64,000 nucleotides of DNA, taken from contig NZ_CP022548.1 in assembly GCF_002776575.1 (NCBI RefSeq), forward strand, positions 2,805,001 through 2,869,000, read 5' to 3'. Each line of letters begins with the position of its first letter. Position 1 is the first letter of the stretch. A program made the translations under genes and the position numbers. Under the pieces are notes generated by a model. That model was not told the DNA's origin. It ran no database searches and saw nothing but the letters and a program-made list of their open reading frames with translations. The DNA is from Sphingorhabdus sp. YGSMI21. GTDB lineage: Bacteria; Pseudomonadota; Alphaproteobacteria; Sphingomonadales; Sphingomonadaceae. Positions 44,973 to 52,623 of this stretch are shown here, in pieces.

Positions 44973-45643
44973 GCCGGGGCAGGTCAGGAACCAGGCAGAA
45001 GGTCAAGACCGCCAAGGGCCGGAAGATCGGCTCGACGCGCTGGCTCGAGCGGCAGCTCAACGATCCCTATGTCAAGCAGGCGAGAGCGGAGGGTTATCGC
45101 TCCCGTGCAGCCTATAAGCTGCTGGAGCTGGACGAGCGTTTCAAGCTGGTGCGCAACGCCAAGGCGGTGGTCGATCTCGGCATCGCGCCGGGTGGATGGT
45201 CCCAGGTGATGCGCAAATTTGCGCCCAAGGCCGCGGTCGTGGGTATCGATCTGCTCGACGTCGATCCGATCGAAGGGGTCACCATTTTCAAGATGGATTT
45301 CATGGATGATGCCGCGCCGGATCTGCTGATCGAAGCGCTTGGCAGCGCACCGGATCTGGTATTGTCCGACATGGCGGCCAATACGGTCGGCCACCAGCAG
45401 ACAGACCATTTGCGGACCATGGGACTGGTCGAGGCAGGCGCCTATTTTGCGGTCGAAAATCTGCAGAAGGGCGGCGCTTTTGTGGCAAAGGTTCTCGCCG
45501 GCGGTACCGACAACGAACTGCTGACTTTGCTCAAGCAGCATTTTGACGTGGTGAAGCACGCCAAGCCGCCGGCAAGCCGCAAGGGCTCGTCCGAATGGTA
45601 TGTGATTGCCCAGGGGTTCAAGGGCAGGGCGGACGACGCCTAG
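44969..45643 (+). CDS. rlmE: 23S rRNA 2'-O-ribose U2552 methyltransferase (RlmE/FtsJ)
   Basis: A 224-residue SAM-dependent methyltransferase. RSRAAYKLLELDERF, VVDLGIAPGGWSQVM (SAM site) and LVLSDMAANTVGHQQTDHLR (catalytic Asp) are typical, with a final NLQKGGAFVAKVLAGG. It methylates U2552 in the A-loop of 23S rRNA and acts late in 50S assembly; in E. coli it is heat-inducible. Start ATG overlaps ppx. The stop overlaps the DsbA-like gene on the opposite strand by three bases. Confidence 0.96.
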   Translation: MSRGRSGTRQKVKTAKGRKIGSTRWLERQLNDPYVKQARAEGYRSRAAYKLLELDERFKLVRNAKAVVDLGIAPGGWSQVMRKFAPKAAVVGIDLLDVDPIEGVTIFKMDFMDDAAPDLLIEALGSAPDLVLSDMAANTVGHQQTDHLRTMGLVEAGAYFAVENLQKGGAFVAKVLAGGTDNELLTLLKQHFDVVKHAKPPASRKGSSEWYVIAQGFKGRADDA

Positions 45644-46449
45644 TTGGCGGCGCGCGCCTTTGCGACCATTTCCTTCAAGCCTTCAAAGCCGACCGCGCCG
45701 ACTTCCGACTGGTTGCCGACGACCCAGGCCGGGGTACCGGTAAAGCGCAGCTGCTGCGCCGCTTCGATATTGGCCTGGATTTCCTGCTTGGCTTCCGCCG
45801 AGGCGATGAAGGCGCGCGCAGCCGGCATGTCGAGGCCGACTTCATTGGCGGCAGCCGCGATGGTCGAGGGTGTCGGACGTCCGGTCGCGAACATGGTCTT
45901 GTGGAAGGCGTAATATTTGCCCTGCTTGGCCGCGGCCAGCGCCATCAGCGCAGCATCATTGCTCGATTCGCTGAGAATGGGGAGTTCGCGGAACACGACC
46001 TTCACATTCTTGTCCTCGGCGATCAGCCTGGCGATGTCGCGCTCGGTCTGCTTGCAATAGGGGCAGTTGAAATCGGAATATTCAACCACCACCACATCGC
46101 CATCGGGATTACCGGCAAAGGCATTTCCGGCGAAAGGCTTTTCGATTTCTGCCCGAATAGTATCGATCGCGCCGGCCTTCTGGCGGTTCTGCAATATTTC
46201 AACCGCCTCGGGAATGATCTCCGGATTGTTGAGAATATAGTCGCGGACAATGGCCTCGATCGCTTTCTGTTCCTGGGCATTGATACCTGCCGCCAGCGCG
46301 GCTTCGCTGGCCGCTTCGGTCGAGGCGCTGCTGCCGGTCTGCCAGAACCAGACACTCACTGCTGCCGCTATGGCCAATCCGCCACCCGCCATAATCATCC
46401 ACTTTCTGTTTGAAATGTCGTCCACAATCGGGTTCTTTCCTTGAAGCAT
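45640..46449 (-). CDS. DsbA-family thiol:disulfide oxidoreductase, membrane-anchored
   Basis: About 270 residues. An N-terminal TM anchor (MIMAGGGLAIAAAVSVWFW) directs it to the periplasm, followed by a disordered linker and a helical region. The thioredoxin-like domain carries the CPYC active site (FNCPYCKQTERDI) and the conserved cis-Pro FTGTPAWVVG. It resembles Com1/ScsC-type DsbA proteins that oxidise or isomerise disulfides. The start is uncertain: ATG 46449, an upstream ATG at 46461, or GTG at 46425 (V of VDDISN), which has an AAGGA. It is convergent with rlmE, with overlapping stops. Confidence 0.85.
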   Translation of the reverse strand: MLQGKNPIVDDISNRKWMIMAGGGLAIAAAVSVWFWQTGSSASTEAASEAALAAGINAQEQKAIEAIVRDYILNNPEIIPEAVEILQNRQKAGAIDTIRAEIEKPFAGNAFAGNPDGDVVVVEYSDFNCPYCKQTERDIARLIAEDKNVKVVFRELPILSESSNDAALMALAAAKQGKYYAFHKTMFATGRPTPSTIAAAANEVGLDMPAARAFIASAEAKQEIQANIEAAQQLRFTGTPAWVVGNQSEVGAVGFEGLKEMVAKARAAN

Positions 46450-46510
46450 GGCAATGGCCATGGCTGTCGGGCTTGTCCAGTCCAAATGGCCCGGACCCGC
46501 GCCTCACGCC

Positions 46511-47911
46511 CTAGCGGCGACGGCTGTTCTTTTCAAATTCGGCTTTGGCGATAAAGGATATGTCTTCGGCCCGGATCCAGTCCGGGCTGTTCTCCGGGAT
46601 GCCCGACATGGCGATCTGGGAACTGCGAATGGCGCCGGCATAATTGCGCTCCAGCAAAGCGCTCTCCGCTGTCGCCAGTTGCGCGCGCGCAATATCGCCC
46701 TTCTGCGAATAGACCACGCCCAGCTGATACCATGCGAAGGGATTGCGGTTGTCCTTGTTCACGGCGGCCTTCAGCACCTGGGCGGCCTCGTCGAGATATT
46801 GCGGATCTTCCGTGGCGATCAGGGCATGGCCGAAGAGGCTGGCGATCAGCGGCTGGTTGTTGGTCAGTTGCACCGATTTGCGCAGCGATTTCAGGGCGCC
46901 GTCGGGATTGCCGGATTCGAGCAGGATCTGTCCGTGCAGTTCCAGAAAATAGGGATCGTTCGGGGCTGACTTGAGCAGATTATTGGCTTCGTAGAGCGCG
47001 CGGTCGGGATAGGCGCTCTTGTGCCAGGCATAGGCGCGCGCATAGCGGGCAGGGACCGACTGGTCGCTTTCGGGATATTTGCGCAAGGTCACCGCAGGGT
47101 CCGAGGTAAAGCCGAGCAGCTTGGCCTTGACCCGCTGAAAGCGGGCTTCGATCTGCGGGTCGGATGGTTTGTCCCAGGCGGGATCCTTTTGATAGACGTC
47201 CCTGAGCAGGGTTACGCGTTCGCCGGACAGCGGATGGGTCCGCCCGTAGCTGTCCTCCTGCGGGATGCCGAGACGGAATTCGTAATTCTGCAATTTCTTG
47301 AAAAAGTCGATGGAGCCTCTGCCGGATATGCCGGCTGCGCCCAGATAGCGGGCACCGGCGGAATCGGCGGAGCGTTCCTGTACCCGGCTGAAGGCAAGGA
47401 ACTTGCCCATCGCCGCTTGCTGGCCGGCGGCCAATATGCCCATGCCGGCGTCACCGGCTCCGGCAGCAATGGCTGCGGCGCCCAGCACCAGGCTGAGAAT
47501 GGTTATTCCGGTTGCGGTTTTCGCGCCTTCGTCAAAGCGGATGATATGTCCGCCGGTGATATGGCCGAGCTCGTGCGCCATCACGCCTTGTACTTCATTG
47601 GCGCTGTCGGCGGTCTCGATCAGGCCGGAATAGAAATACATGCGCTGGCCGCCCGCGACAAAGGCGTTGATCTGGCTGTCGTTGATCAGGATGACCTCGA
47701 CGTCCTTGGCATCCAGTTCGGATACCGCCACCAGCGGGGCCACCATGTCGGTGAACAGGGCTTCTGTTTCGGCGTCGCGCAAGATCGACTGGGCGACAAC
47801 CGGTTGGACGGCGATCGATATTATCGCCAGAAATGCAACCATCAGACGGGTTAGCCGGCCCATGGCAGGCAGGCCGATGCGGGAAAATGAAACAGCAAGA
47901 AAATTGCGCAT
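46511..47911 (-). CDS. M48 family metalloprotease with TPR repeats (BepA/YfgC-like)
   Basis: A 466-residue periplasmic protein. The signal peptide ends in VQPVVAQS, then the zinc-protease motif HELGHITGGH (HExxH) with Glu further on in ADSAGARYLG. The C-terminal third consists of TPR-like repeats (PYFLELHGQILLESG, NPFAWYQLGVVYSQKGD). BepA-like proteases assist outer-membrane protein assembly and degrade misfolded LptD. ATG at 47911 is chosen because AGGA stands just upstream; the frame opens at 48007. It is downstream of rne, beyond a terminator hairpin. Confidence 0.92.
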   Translation of the reverse strand: MRNFLAVSFSRIGLPAMGRLTRLMVAFLAIISIAVQPVVAQSILRDAETEALFTDMVAPLVAVSELDAKDVEVILINDSQINAFVAGGQRMYFYSGLIETADSANEVQGVMAHELGHITGGHIIRFDEGAKTATGITILSLVLGAAAIAAGAGDAGMGILAAGQQAAMGKFLAFSRVQERSADSAGARYLGAAGISGRGSIDFFKKLQNYEFRLGIPQEDSYGRTHPLSGERVTLLRDVYQKDPAWDKPSDPQIEARFQRVKAKLLGFTSDPAVTLRKYPESDQSVPARYARAYAWHKSAYPDRALYEANNLLKSAPNDPYFLELHGQILLESGNPDGALKSLRKSVQLTNNQPLIASLFGHALIATEDPQYLDEAAQVLKAAVNKDNRNPFAWYQLGVVYSQKGDIARAQLATAESALLERNYAGAIRSSQIAMSGIPENSPDWIRAEDISFIAKAEFEKNSRRR

Positions 47912-47990
47912 GAAATTCCTTAGCATGAAAGTCTGGCGGGAGTCCTTTCTCCTGACATTAGCTGTCTGAACAGTGGATGAAAAGCATGGC

Positions 47991-48018
47991 CTTCCCGCCG
48001 GAAACATCCGGCGGGAAG
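47991..48018 (-). terminator. Terminator after rne
   Basis: cttcccgccgg (47991-48001) pairs perfectly with ccggcgggaag (48008-48018) around aaacat. Read on the minus strand it is followed by gccatgcttttc, a weak T-rich tail. It begins about 14 bp past the rne stop. Confidence 0.65.
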
Positions 48019-48031
48019 CCTATATCGTCAA

Positions 48032-50782
48032 TCAGCCGAAGGTGCGTTGCCACCAGCCCTGACGGGGCGAACCGTCGCTGGATTCCTTGGCGTCGCTGTC
48101 GGACGTTTTGGCTACGGCCTCGTCCTTGGGCTTGGCTGCCGCTTCGTCCTTCGGCTTGGCCGCTGCTCTCGGCTTCCGAGGCTTGGCCGGTGCCTTTTCC
48201 TTGGCGTCTTTTACCTTGGCCTCTTTCGGAGCTTCGGTTGCCGCCTTGTCCGACGTTTCCGCGCTATCGGCCTTTTTCGCCCGTGATCGCGGCGCCCGTT
48301 TTACCGGTGCCTTTTTCTCGGGAACGGCATCAGCGCTTTCGCTTGTGGCTTCAGCAGCAGGCGCATCGGCTGCCGGCTTGGCCTTGCGCGGGGCGCGGCG
48401 CCGCTTCGGCTTTTCTTCGGCCGCTTCGGCATCCGGCTCGGTGCTTGCCGCTGGCTGCTCGGCCGGGGCTTCGCTTTTGGCAGAGCGGCGTCTTGTCCGC
48501 GGCTTGGCCTCGGCTTTTTCCTCACCGGCGGTTTCGGCTTCCGCTACCGGCGCAGCATCCGCCTTGCGGGCGCTGTTGCGACGCGAGCGCGGCTTCGGTT
48601 TCTCGGCCTGTTGACCGGCATCCGCATCCTGCGGATGCGCGGTCGCTTCGCCCTTGTCGCCGCCCGAGGATTCGCCGCCATTGTCAGCCGAATTCTGGCC
48701 GCTGTTGTCGCCATTATTCTCCGCCGTGCCGGCTTCGCCGCGATCACCGCCGCGGTTCCGTCTGCCGCGCCGACGCCGTTTGCGCTTCGGCCGTTCTTCG
48801 CCGTCGTTGCGGTCGCCGCGTTCCGGACGCTCGCCACGTGCCTCATTTGCATCATTGTCCGCCTCGTCGACCTGATCATCATCGTCATCGTCGATGATGG
48901 GTTCGAACTTGGGCATATTTTTCGGCGGGCTGCCGGAGGTCTGGATTTCCATCCGCGCGCCTTCGGTTTCGCCGTCGGGAACGATTTCGATCGAGACGCC
49001 GTAGCGATTTTCGATATCCTCGATTTCGTGACGCTTGCTGTTCAGCACATAGATGCACGCTTCCTGGCTGGTGCGCAGGCTGATCTGGCTGGCCTTGCCC
49101 TTGGCGGCTTCTTCCTCAAGCAGACGCAAAACCGATAGCGCGGCGGAGGATGCCGTGCGGACCAGTCCCGTGCCTTCGCAATGCGGGCAGACCTTTGTTG
49201 AGGCTTCTAGCACGCCGGTGCGCAGGCGCTGGCGGCTCATTTCCATCAGGCCAAAGCTGGAGATGCGTCCAACCTGAATCCGCGCGCGATCGTTTTTCAA
49301 GGCATCGCGCATCGCCCGTTCGACTTTGCGGACATTGCCGTTGCGGTCCATGTCGATGAAATCGATGACCACCAGACCGGCCATGTCGCGCAGTCGCAAT
49401 TGACGTGCGATTTCGGCGGCGGCTTCCATATTGGTTTTTACAGCCGTCGCTTCGATACCATGTTCGCGGGTCGAGCGGCCCGAGTTGATGTCGATCGAGA
49501 CAAGAGCCTCGGTCGGGTTGATCACCAGATAGCCGCCCGATTTCAGCTGGACTTCCGGCGAATACATGGCCGACAGCTGGTCCTCGACGCCATAGCGCTG
49601 GAACAGCGAGACCGGATCGGCGTAGCTCTTCACCCGCTTGCTGTGGCTCGGCATCAGCAGTTTCATGAAATTCTTGGCTGCGGTATAGCCGCTTGCCCCT
49701 TCGACCAGCACTTCCTCGATCTCGCGGTTGTAAATGTCGCGGATCGCGCGTTTGACGAGATCGCTGTCGCTGTGGATCAGGCTTGGTGCCGTCGCGCTCA
49801 GCGTCTTCTCGCGGATTTCGTCCCAGAGACGGGCGAGATAGTCAAAGTCGCGCTTGATTTCCGGCTTGGTGCGCGAAAGACCGGCGGTGCGGACAATGCA
49901 GCCCATGCTGGTCGGCAACTTCAGATCGGCGATAATTGATTTCAGACGCTTGCGATCGCCGGCATTGTTGATCTTGCGGCTGATACCGCCGCCATGCGAT
50001 GTGTTCGGCATGAGCACGCAATAGCGGCCCGCCAGGCTGAGATAGGTGGTGAGGGCAGCGCCCTTGTTGCCGCGTTCTTCCTTGACGACCTGGACGAGGA
50101 CGACCTGCCGGCGCTGGATAACGTCCTGGATCTTGTAGCGTTTGCGCAGGGCCATGCGCTTCTGGCGCGCCTGGTCGCTGGCTTTGGGCATGCTGCCCTT
50201 GCCGCGTCCCTTTTGCCGGCCACCGCGACCGCGACGGCCGCCGCTCTTGCCCTTGGATTCGCCAGTGTCTTCGGAGGAATCGTCTTCGGAATCATCATCC
50301 TCGTCGTCATCTTCGTCGTCGCCATTTTCTACCGGGATCTCGCCTTCGGTAACATCGATCGTGTCGACGCTTTCGTCCTGGTCGACTTCGACGAGCGCGG
50401 TGTCGAGTTCTTCGGTGGCTTCGCTGCGCACCATGTCGGCGGGCGCGTCATCCTCTTCCTCTTCCTGGGCGCGCAGGGCTGCTTCTTCAGCCGCATGTTC
50501 GGCTTCCTCGGCGAGCAGGGCTTCGCGATCTTCTCTCGGAATCTGGTAATAGTCAGGGTGGATTTCGGAAAAGGCCAGAAACCCGTGACGGTTTCCGCCA
50601 TAATCGACAAATGCCGCCTGCAGCGACGGTTCGACCCGGGTAACTTTTGCTAGATAGATATTGCCTTTAAGTTGTTTGTGCTCGGAAGATTCAAAATCGA
50701 ATTCCTCAATTTTGTTTCCCTTTACGACCGCCACCCGGGTTTCTTCCTGGTGGCGCGCGTCGATTAGCATGCGCGTAGTCAT
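48032..50782 (-). CDS. rne: Ribonuclease E/G
   Basis: A 916-residue endoribonuclease of mRNA decay and rRNA processing. The catalytic half has the S1 domain split by an acidic insertion (residues about 85-190, rich in Glu/Asp/Ser), then the 5'-sensor/RNase H-like and DNase I-like segments (DLYNREIEEVLVEG..., INSGRSTREHGIEATAVKTN, VVIDFIDM) and the Zn-link CPHCEGTG near residue 530. After about residue 630 the C terminus is a long Lys/Ala/Glu/Pro-rich disordered scaffold, ending in the conserved-looking GWWQRTFG. A terminator follows. The leader is described separately. Confidence 0.96.
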   Translation of the reverse strand: MTTRMLIDARHQEETRVAVVKGNKIEEFDFESSEHKQLKGNIYLAKVTRVEPSLQAAFVDYGGNRHGFLAFSEIHPDYYQIPREDREALLAEEAEHAAEEAALRAQEEEEDDAPADMVRSEATEELDTALVEVDQDESVDTIDVTEGEIPVENGDDEDDDEDDDSEDDSSEDTGESKGKSGGRRGRGGRQKGRGKGSMPKASDQARQKRMALRKRYKIQDVIQRRQVVLVQVVKEERGNKGAALTTYLSLAGRYCVLMPNTSHGGGISRKINNAGDRKRLKSIIADLKLPTSMGCIVRTAGLSRTKPEIKRDFDYLARLWDEIREKTLSATAPSLIHSDSDLVKRAIRDIYNREIEEVLVEGASGYTAAKNFMKLLMPSHSKRVKSYADPVSLFQRYGVEDQLSAMYSPEVQLKSGGYLVINPTEALVSIDINSGRSTREHGIEATAVKTNMEAAAEIARQLRLRDMAGLVVIDFIDMDRNGNVRKVERAMRDALKNDRARIQVGRISSFGLMEMSRQRLRTGVLEASTKVCPHCEGTGLVRTASSAALSVLRLLEEEAAKGKASQISLRTSQEACIYVLNSKRHEIEDIENRYGVSIEIVPDGETEGARMEIQTSGSPPKNMPKFEPIIDDDDDDQVDEADNDANEARGERPERGDRNDGEERPKRKRRRRGRRNRGGDRGEAGTAENNGDNSGQNSADNGGESSGGDKGEATAHPQDADAGQQAEKPKPRSRRNSARKADAAPVAEAETAGEEKAEAKPRTRRRSAKSEAPAEQPAASTEPDAEAAEEKPKRRRAPRKAKPAADAPAAEATSESADAVPEKKAPVKRAPRSRAKKADSAETSDKAATEAPKEAKVKDAKEKAPAKPRKPRAAAKPKDEAAAKPKDEAVAKTSDSDAKESSDGSPRQGWWQRTFG

Positions 50783-51303
50783 TCAATAGTCTCCTGGCAG
50801 GGAGCGCCGGATCAGAGCCCGGCGGGTCCATGCAATATAATGGGGATGACGTTTTCGTGCGCGCGTTCCTTTGATGAGGGGCGGGCGTCGTCATCCGGTT
50901 GATTTGAAATATTTCAGATAAAAATGTGTCTGCAACAACCGCATGGCTCTGGCCGTTAGCCAAAGACTTTCCGCCCATGGAAGCGCCTCCGAAACGGAGA
51001 GCCTCTAAGCCGGAGATTTCATGCCTCATGTTGCGTCAACCTGGTAGATGCCGAATGATTTTCGGCATTTAGACGAACCGTTTCCGGATTCTTTCCGAAA
51101 GGTTCAAACAGGCTGCTAGCACCGCTCGCGCTGATCGGCAACACAAACTGTGACCGGGGGCAAACATCTCTGCGGATTCCGCTCTCCGCCGAAACGTGCC
51201 TAATGCGCCGTTAACCGCGTCATTTTACGGCGCCTTACGAAAGCATCCTTAATGCCGTCTTCACTCCAATATTCGGGGTGAAATCAGCAGGACGCCGCGA
51301 TCT
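50783..51303. other. 521-bp divergent leader/promoter region of rne and amiC
   Basis: No convincing gene. It holds the probable 5' leader of rne (minus) and the promoter of amiC (plus). Two adjacent hairpins are visible: atgccgaa (51050-51057) / ttcggcat (51063-51070), and a bulged stem gaacc...ggttc at 51077-51107. RNase E genes are known to carry autoregulatory leader structures in enteric bacteria, so these could play such a role (inference). Confidence 0.5.
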
Positions 51304-52548
51304 ATGAAAATTGACTGGACCAAAAAGGCACAGCGGATGCATAAGCGGACCATGGCACTGGCAACAATTTTGGCATCGGCACTGGTCAGCATTGCTCCAG
51401 CGCATGCAGGCTCTGTCAGCCGCATTGAAGCCAATGGCTCGCAAATCACCATCTCTTTCGATGATCTGGTCGAGGGGGCCTCGGCCTTTTCCCTGATCGG
51501 ACCGGACCGTATTGCGATTGACGTGCGCGGCGGCAAGGCCGGACGCGGCGGCTCCGCGACCGGCATCGTCAAGTCGGTGCGCCAGGGACAATATAATCCC
51601 AATACCGCCCGGATCGTATTCGATCTGGATCGTCCGGCAGTGGTCACCGATGGCAGCTTTTCGAAAGATGGCAGAAGTCTGAAACTGAGCCTGCAAGCGG
51701 TCGGCCAGAACCAGTTGGCGAGTGGCCGGCTGTCCTTCCTGCCGCCGGCGCAGTTTCGCGCCGAACCGCCGAAAAAGAAATATAGCGTGAAGGTGCCGCT
51801 CGGAAAACCGCGCGATTCTGTCCGTCTGCCGAAAATATACGGGCCCAGCGATCCCAGCCGGCCGCTGGTTGTTATCGATGCCGGGCATGGGGGCCATGAT
51901 CCGGGCGCAATCTCGCCCCATGGCGACGCGCAGGAAAAAAATGTCACGCTGGCGATTGCCCGGGCGATCCGCGACCGGCTGGTGGCCGGGGGGCGGGTGC
52001 GGGTAGCGCTGACCCGCGAAAGCGACGAATATCTGGTGCTCGAAGAGCGTTACGGCATCGCGCGCAGACTCGACGCCGATCTGTTCATGTCGATCCATGC
52101 TGATGCCGCTGGCAGCGAGACAGCGTCCGGAGCCACTGTCTACACCTTGTCGGAAGTCGCGTCCGACCGCGAAGCAGCCAAACTGGCAGCGCGCGAGAAC
52201 AAGGCCAATATCATCAATGGCGTCAACCTCGGTGGAGCAAACCAGGACGTATCATCGATCCTGATCGACCTGACCCAGCGCGAGACCATGAATGTCTCTG
52301 CGGATTTCGCCAAATTGCTCCACCGCGAGGGCAGCCGGCAGATGGCGTTCCGCAAAATACCGCACCGCTATGCGTCCTTTGTCGTGCTCAAGGCGCCCGA
52401 CACGCCTTCGGTATTGTTCGAAACCGGCTATCTGACGAACAAGAACGATGTGGCCTTTCTCAATTCCCGTCAGGGCCGCAGCAAGGTCGCAGCCGGTGTT
52501 GCCAGCGCGATCGAGTCACATTTTGCCCGCAAATTGGCGATGCGCTAG
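51304..52548 (+). CDS. amiC: N-acetylmuramoyl-L-alanine amidase, AmiC type
   Basis: A 414-residue exported zinc amidase. The signal peptide ends in APAHAGS, followed by an AMIN domain (residues about 38-145; IEANGSQITISFDDL) that targets septal peptidoglycan, and an Amidase_3 domain: VVIDAGHGGHDPGA (zinc His), a Glu in the following region, MSIHADA and VLFETGYLTN. It splits daughter cell walls by cleaving the amide between muramic acid and the stem peptide. It is followed after about 75 bp by the PBP1A gene, a conserved neighbourhood in alphaproteobacteria. Confidence 0.95.
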   Translation: MKIDWTKKAQRMHKRTMALATILASALVSIAPAHAGSVSRIEANGSQITISFDDLVEGASAFSLIGPDRIAIDVRGGKAGRGGSATGIVKSVRQGQYNPNTARIVFDLDRPAVVTDGSFSKDGRSLKLSLQAVGQNQLASGRLSFLPPAQFRAEPPKKKYSVKVPLGKPRDSVRLPKIYGPSDPSRPLVVIDAGHGGHDPGAISPHGDAQEKNVTLAIARAIRDRLVAGGRVRVALTRESDEYLVLEERYGIARRLDADLFMSIHADAAGSETASGATVYTLSEVASDREAAKLAARENKANIINGVNLGGANQDVSSILIDLTQRETMNVSADFAKLLHREGSRQMAFRKIPHRYASFVVLKAPDTPSVLFETGYLTNKNDVAFLNSRQGRSKVAAGVASAIESHFARKLAMR

Positions 52549-52623
52549 AGCAACGAGGCGGGACACGCTTTTCATCGATAATCGCTGGAAAATGGTTGCG
52601 AGCCGGTTTAGATAGCGCAGCCT

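Noticed and set aside
48087..48614. Ala/Ser-rich plus-strand ORF opposite the RNase E C terminus
   Set aside because: Low-complexity mirror of the Lys/Ala/Glu-rich scaffold of RNase E.
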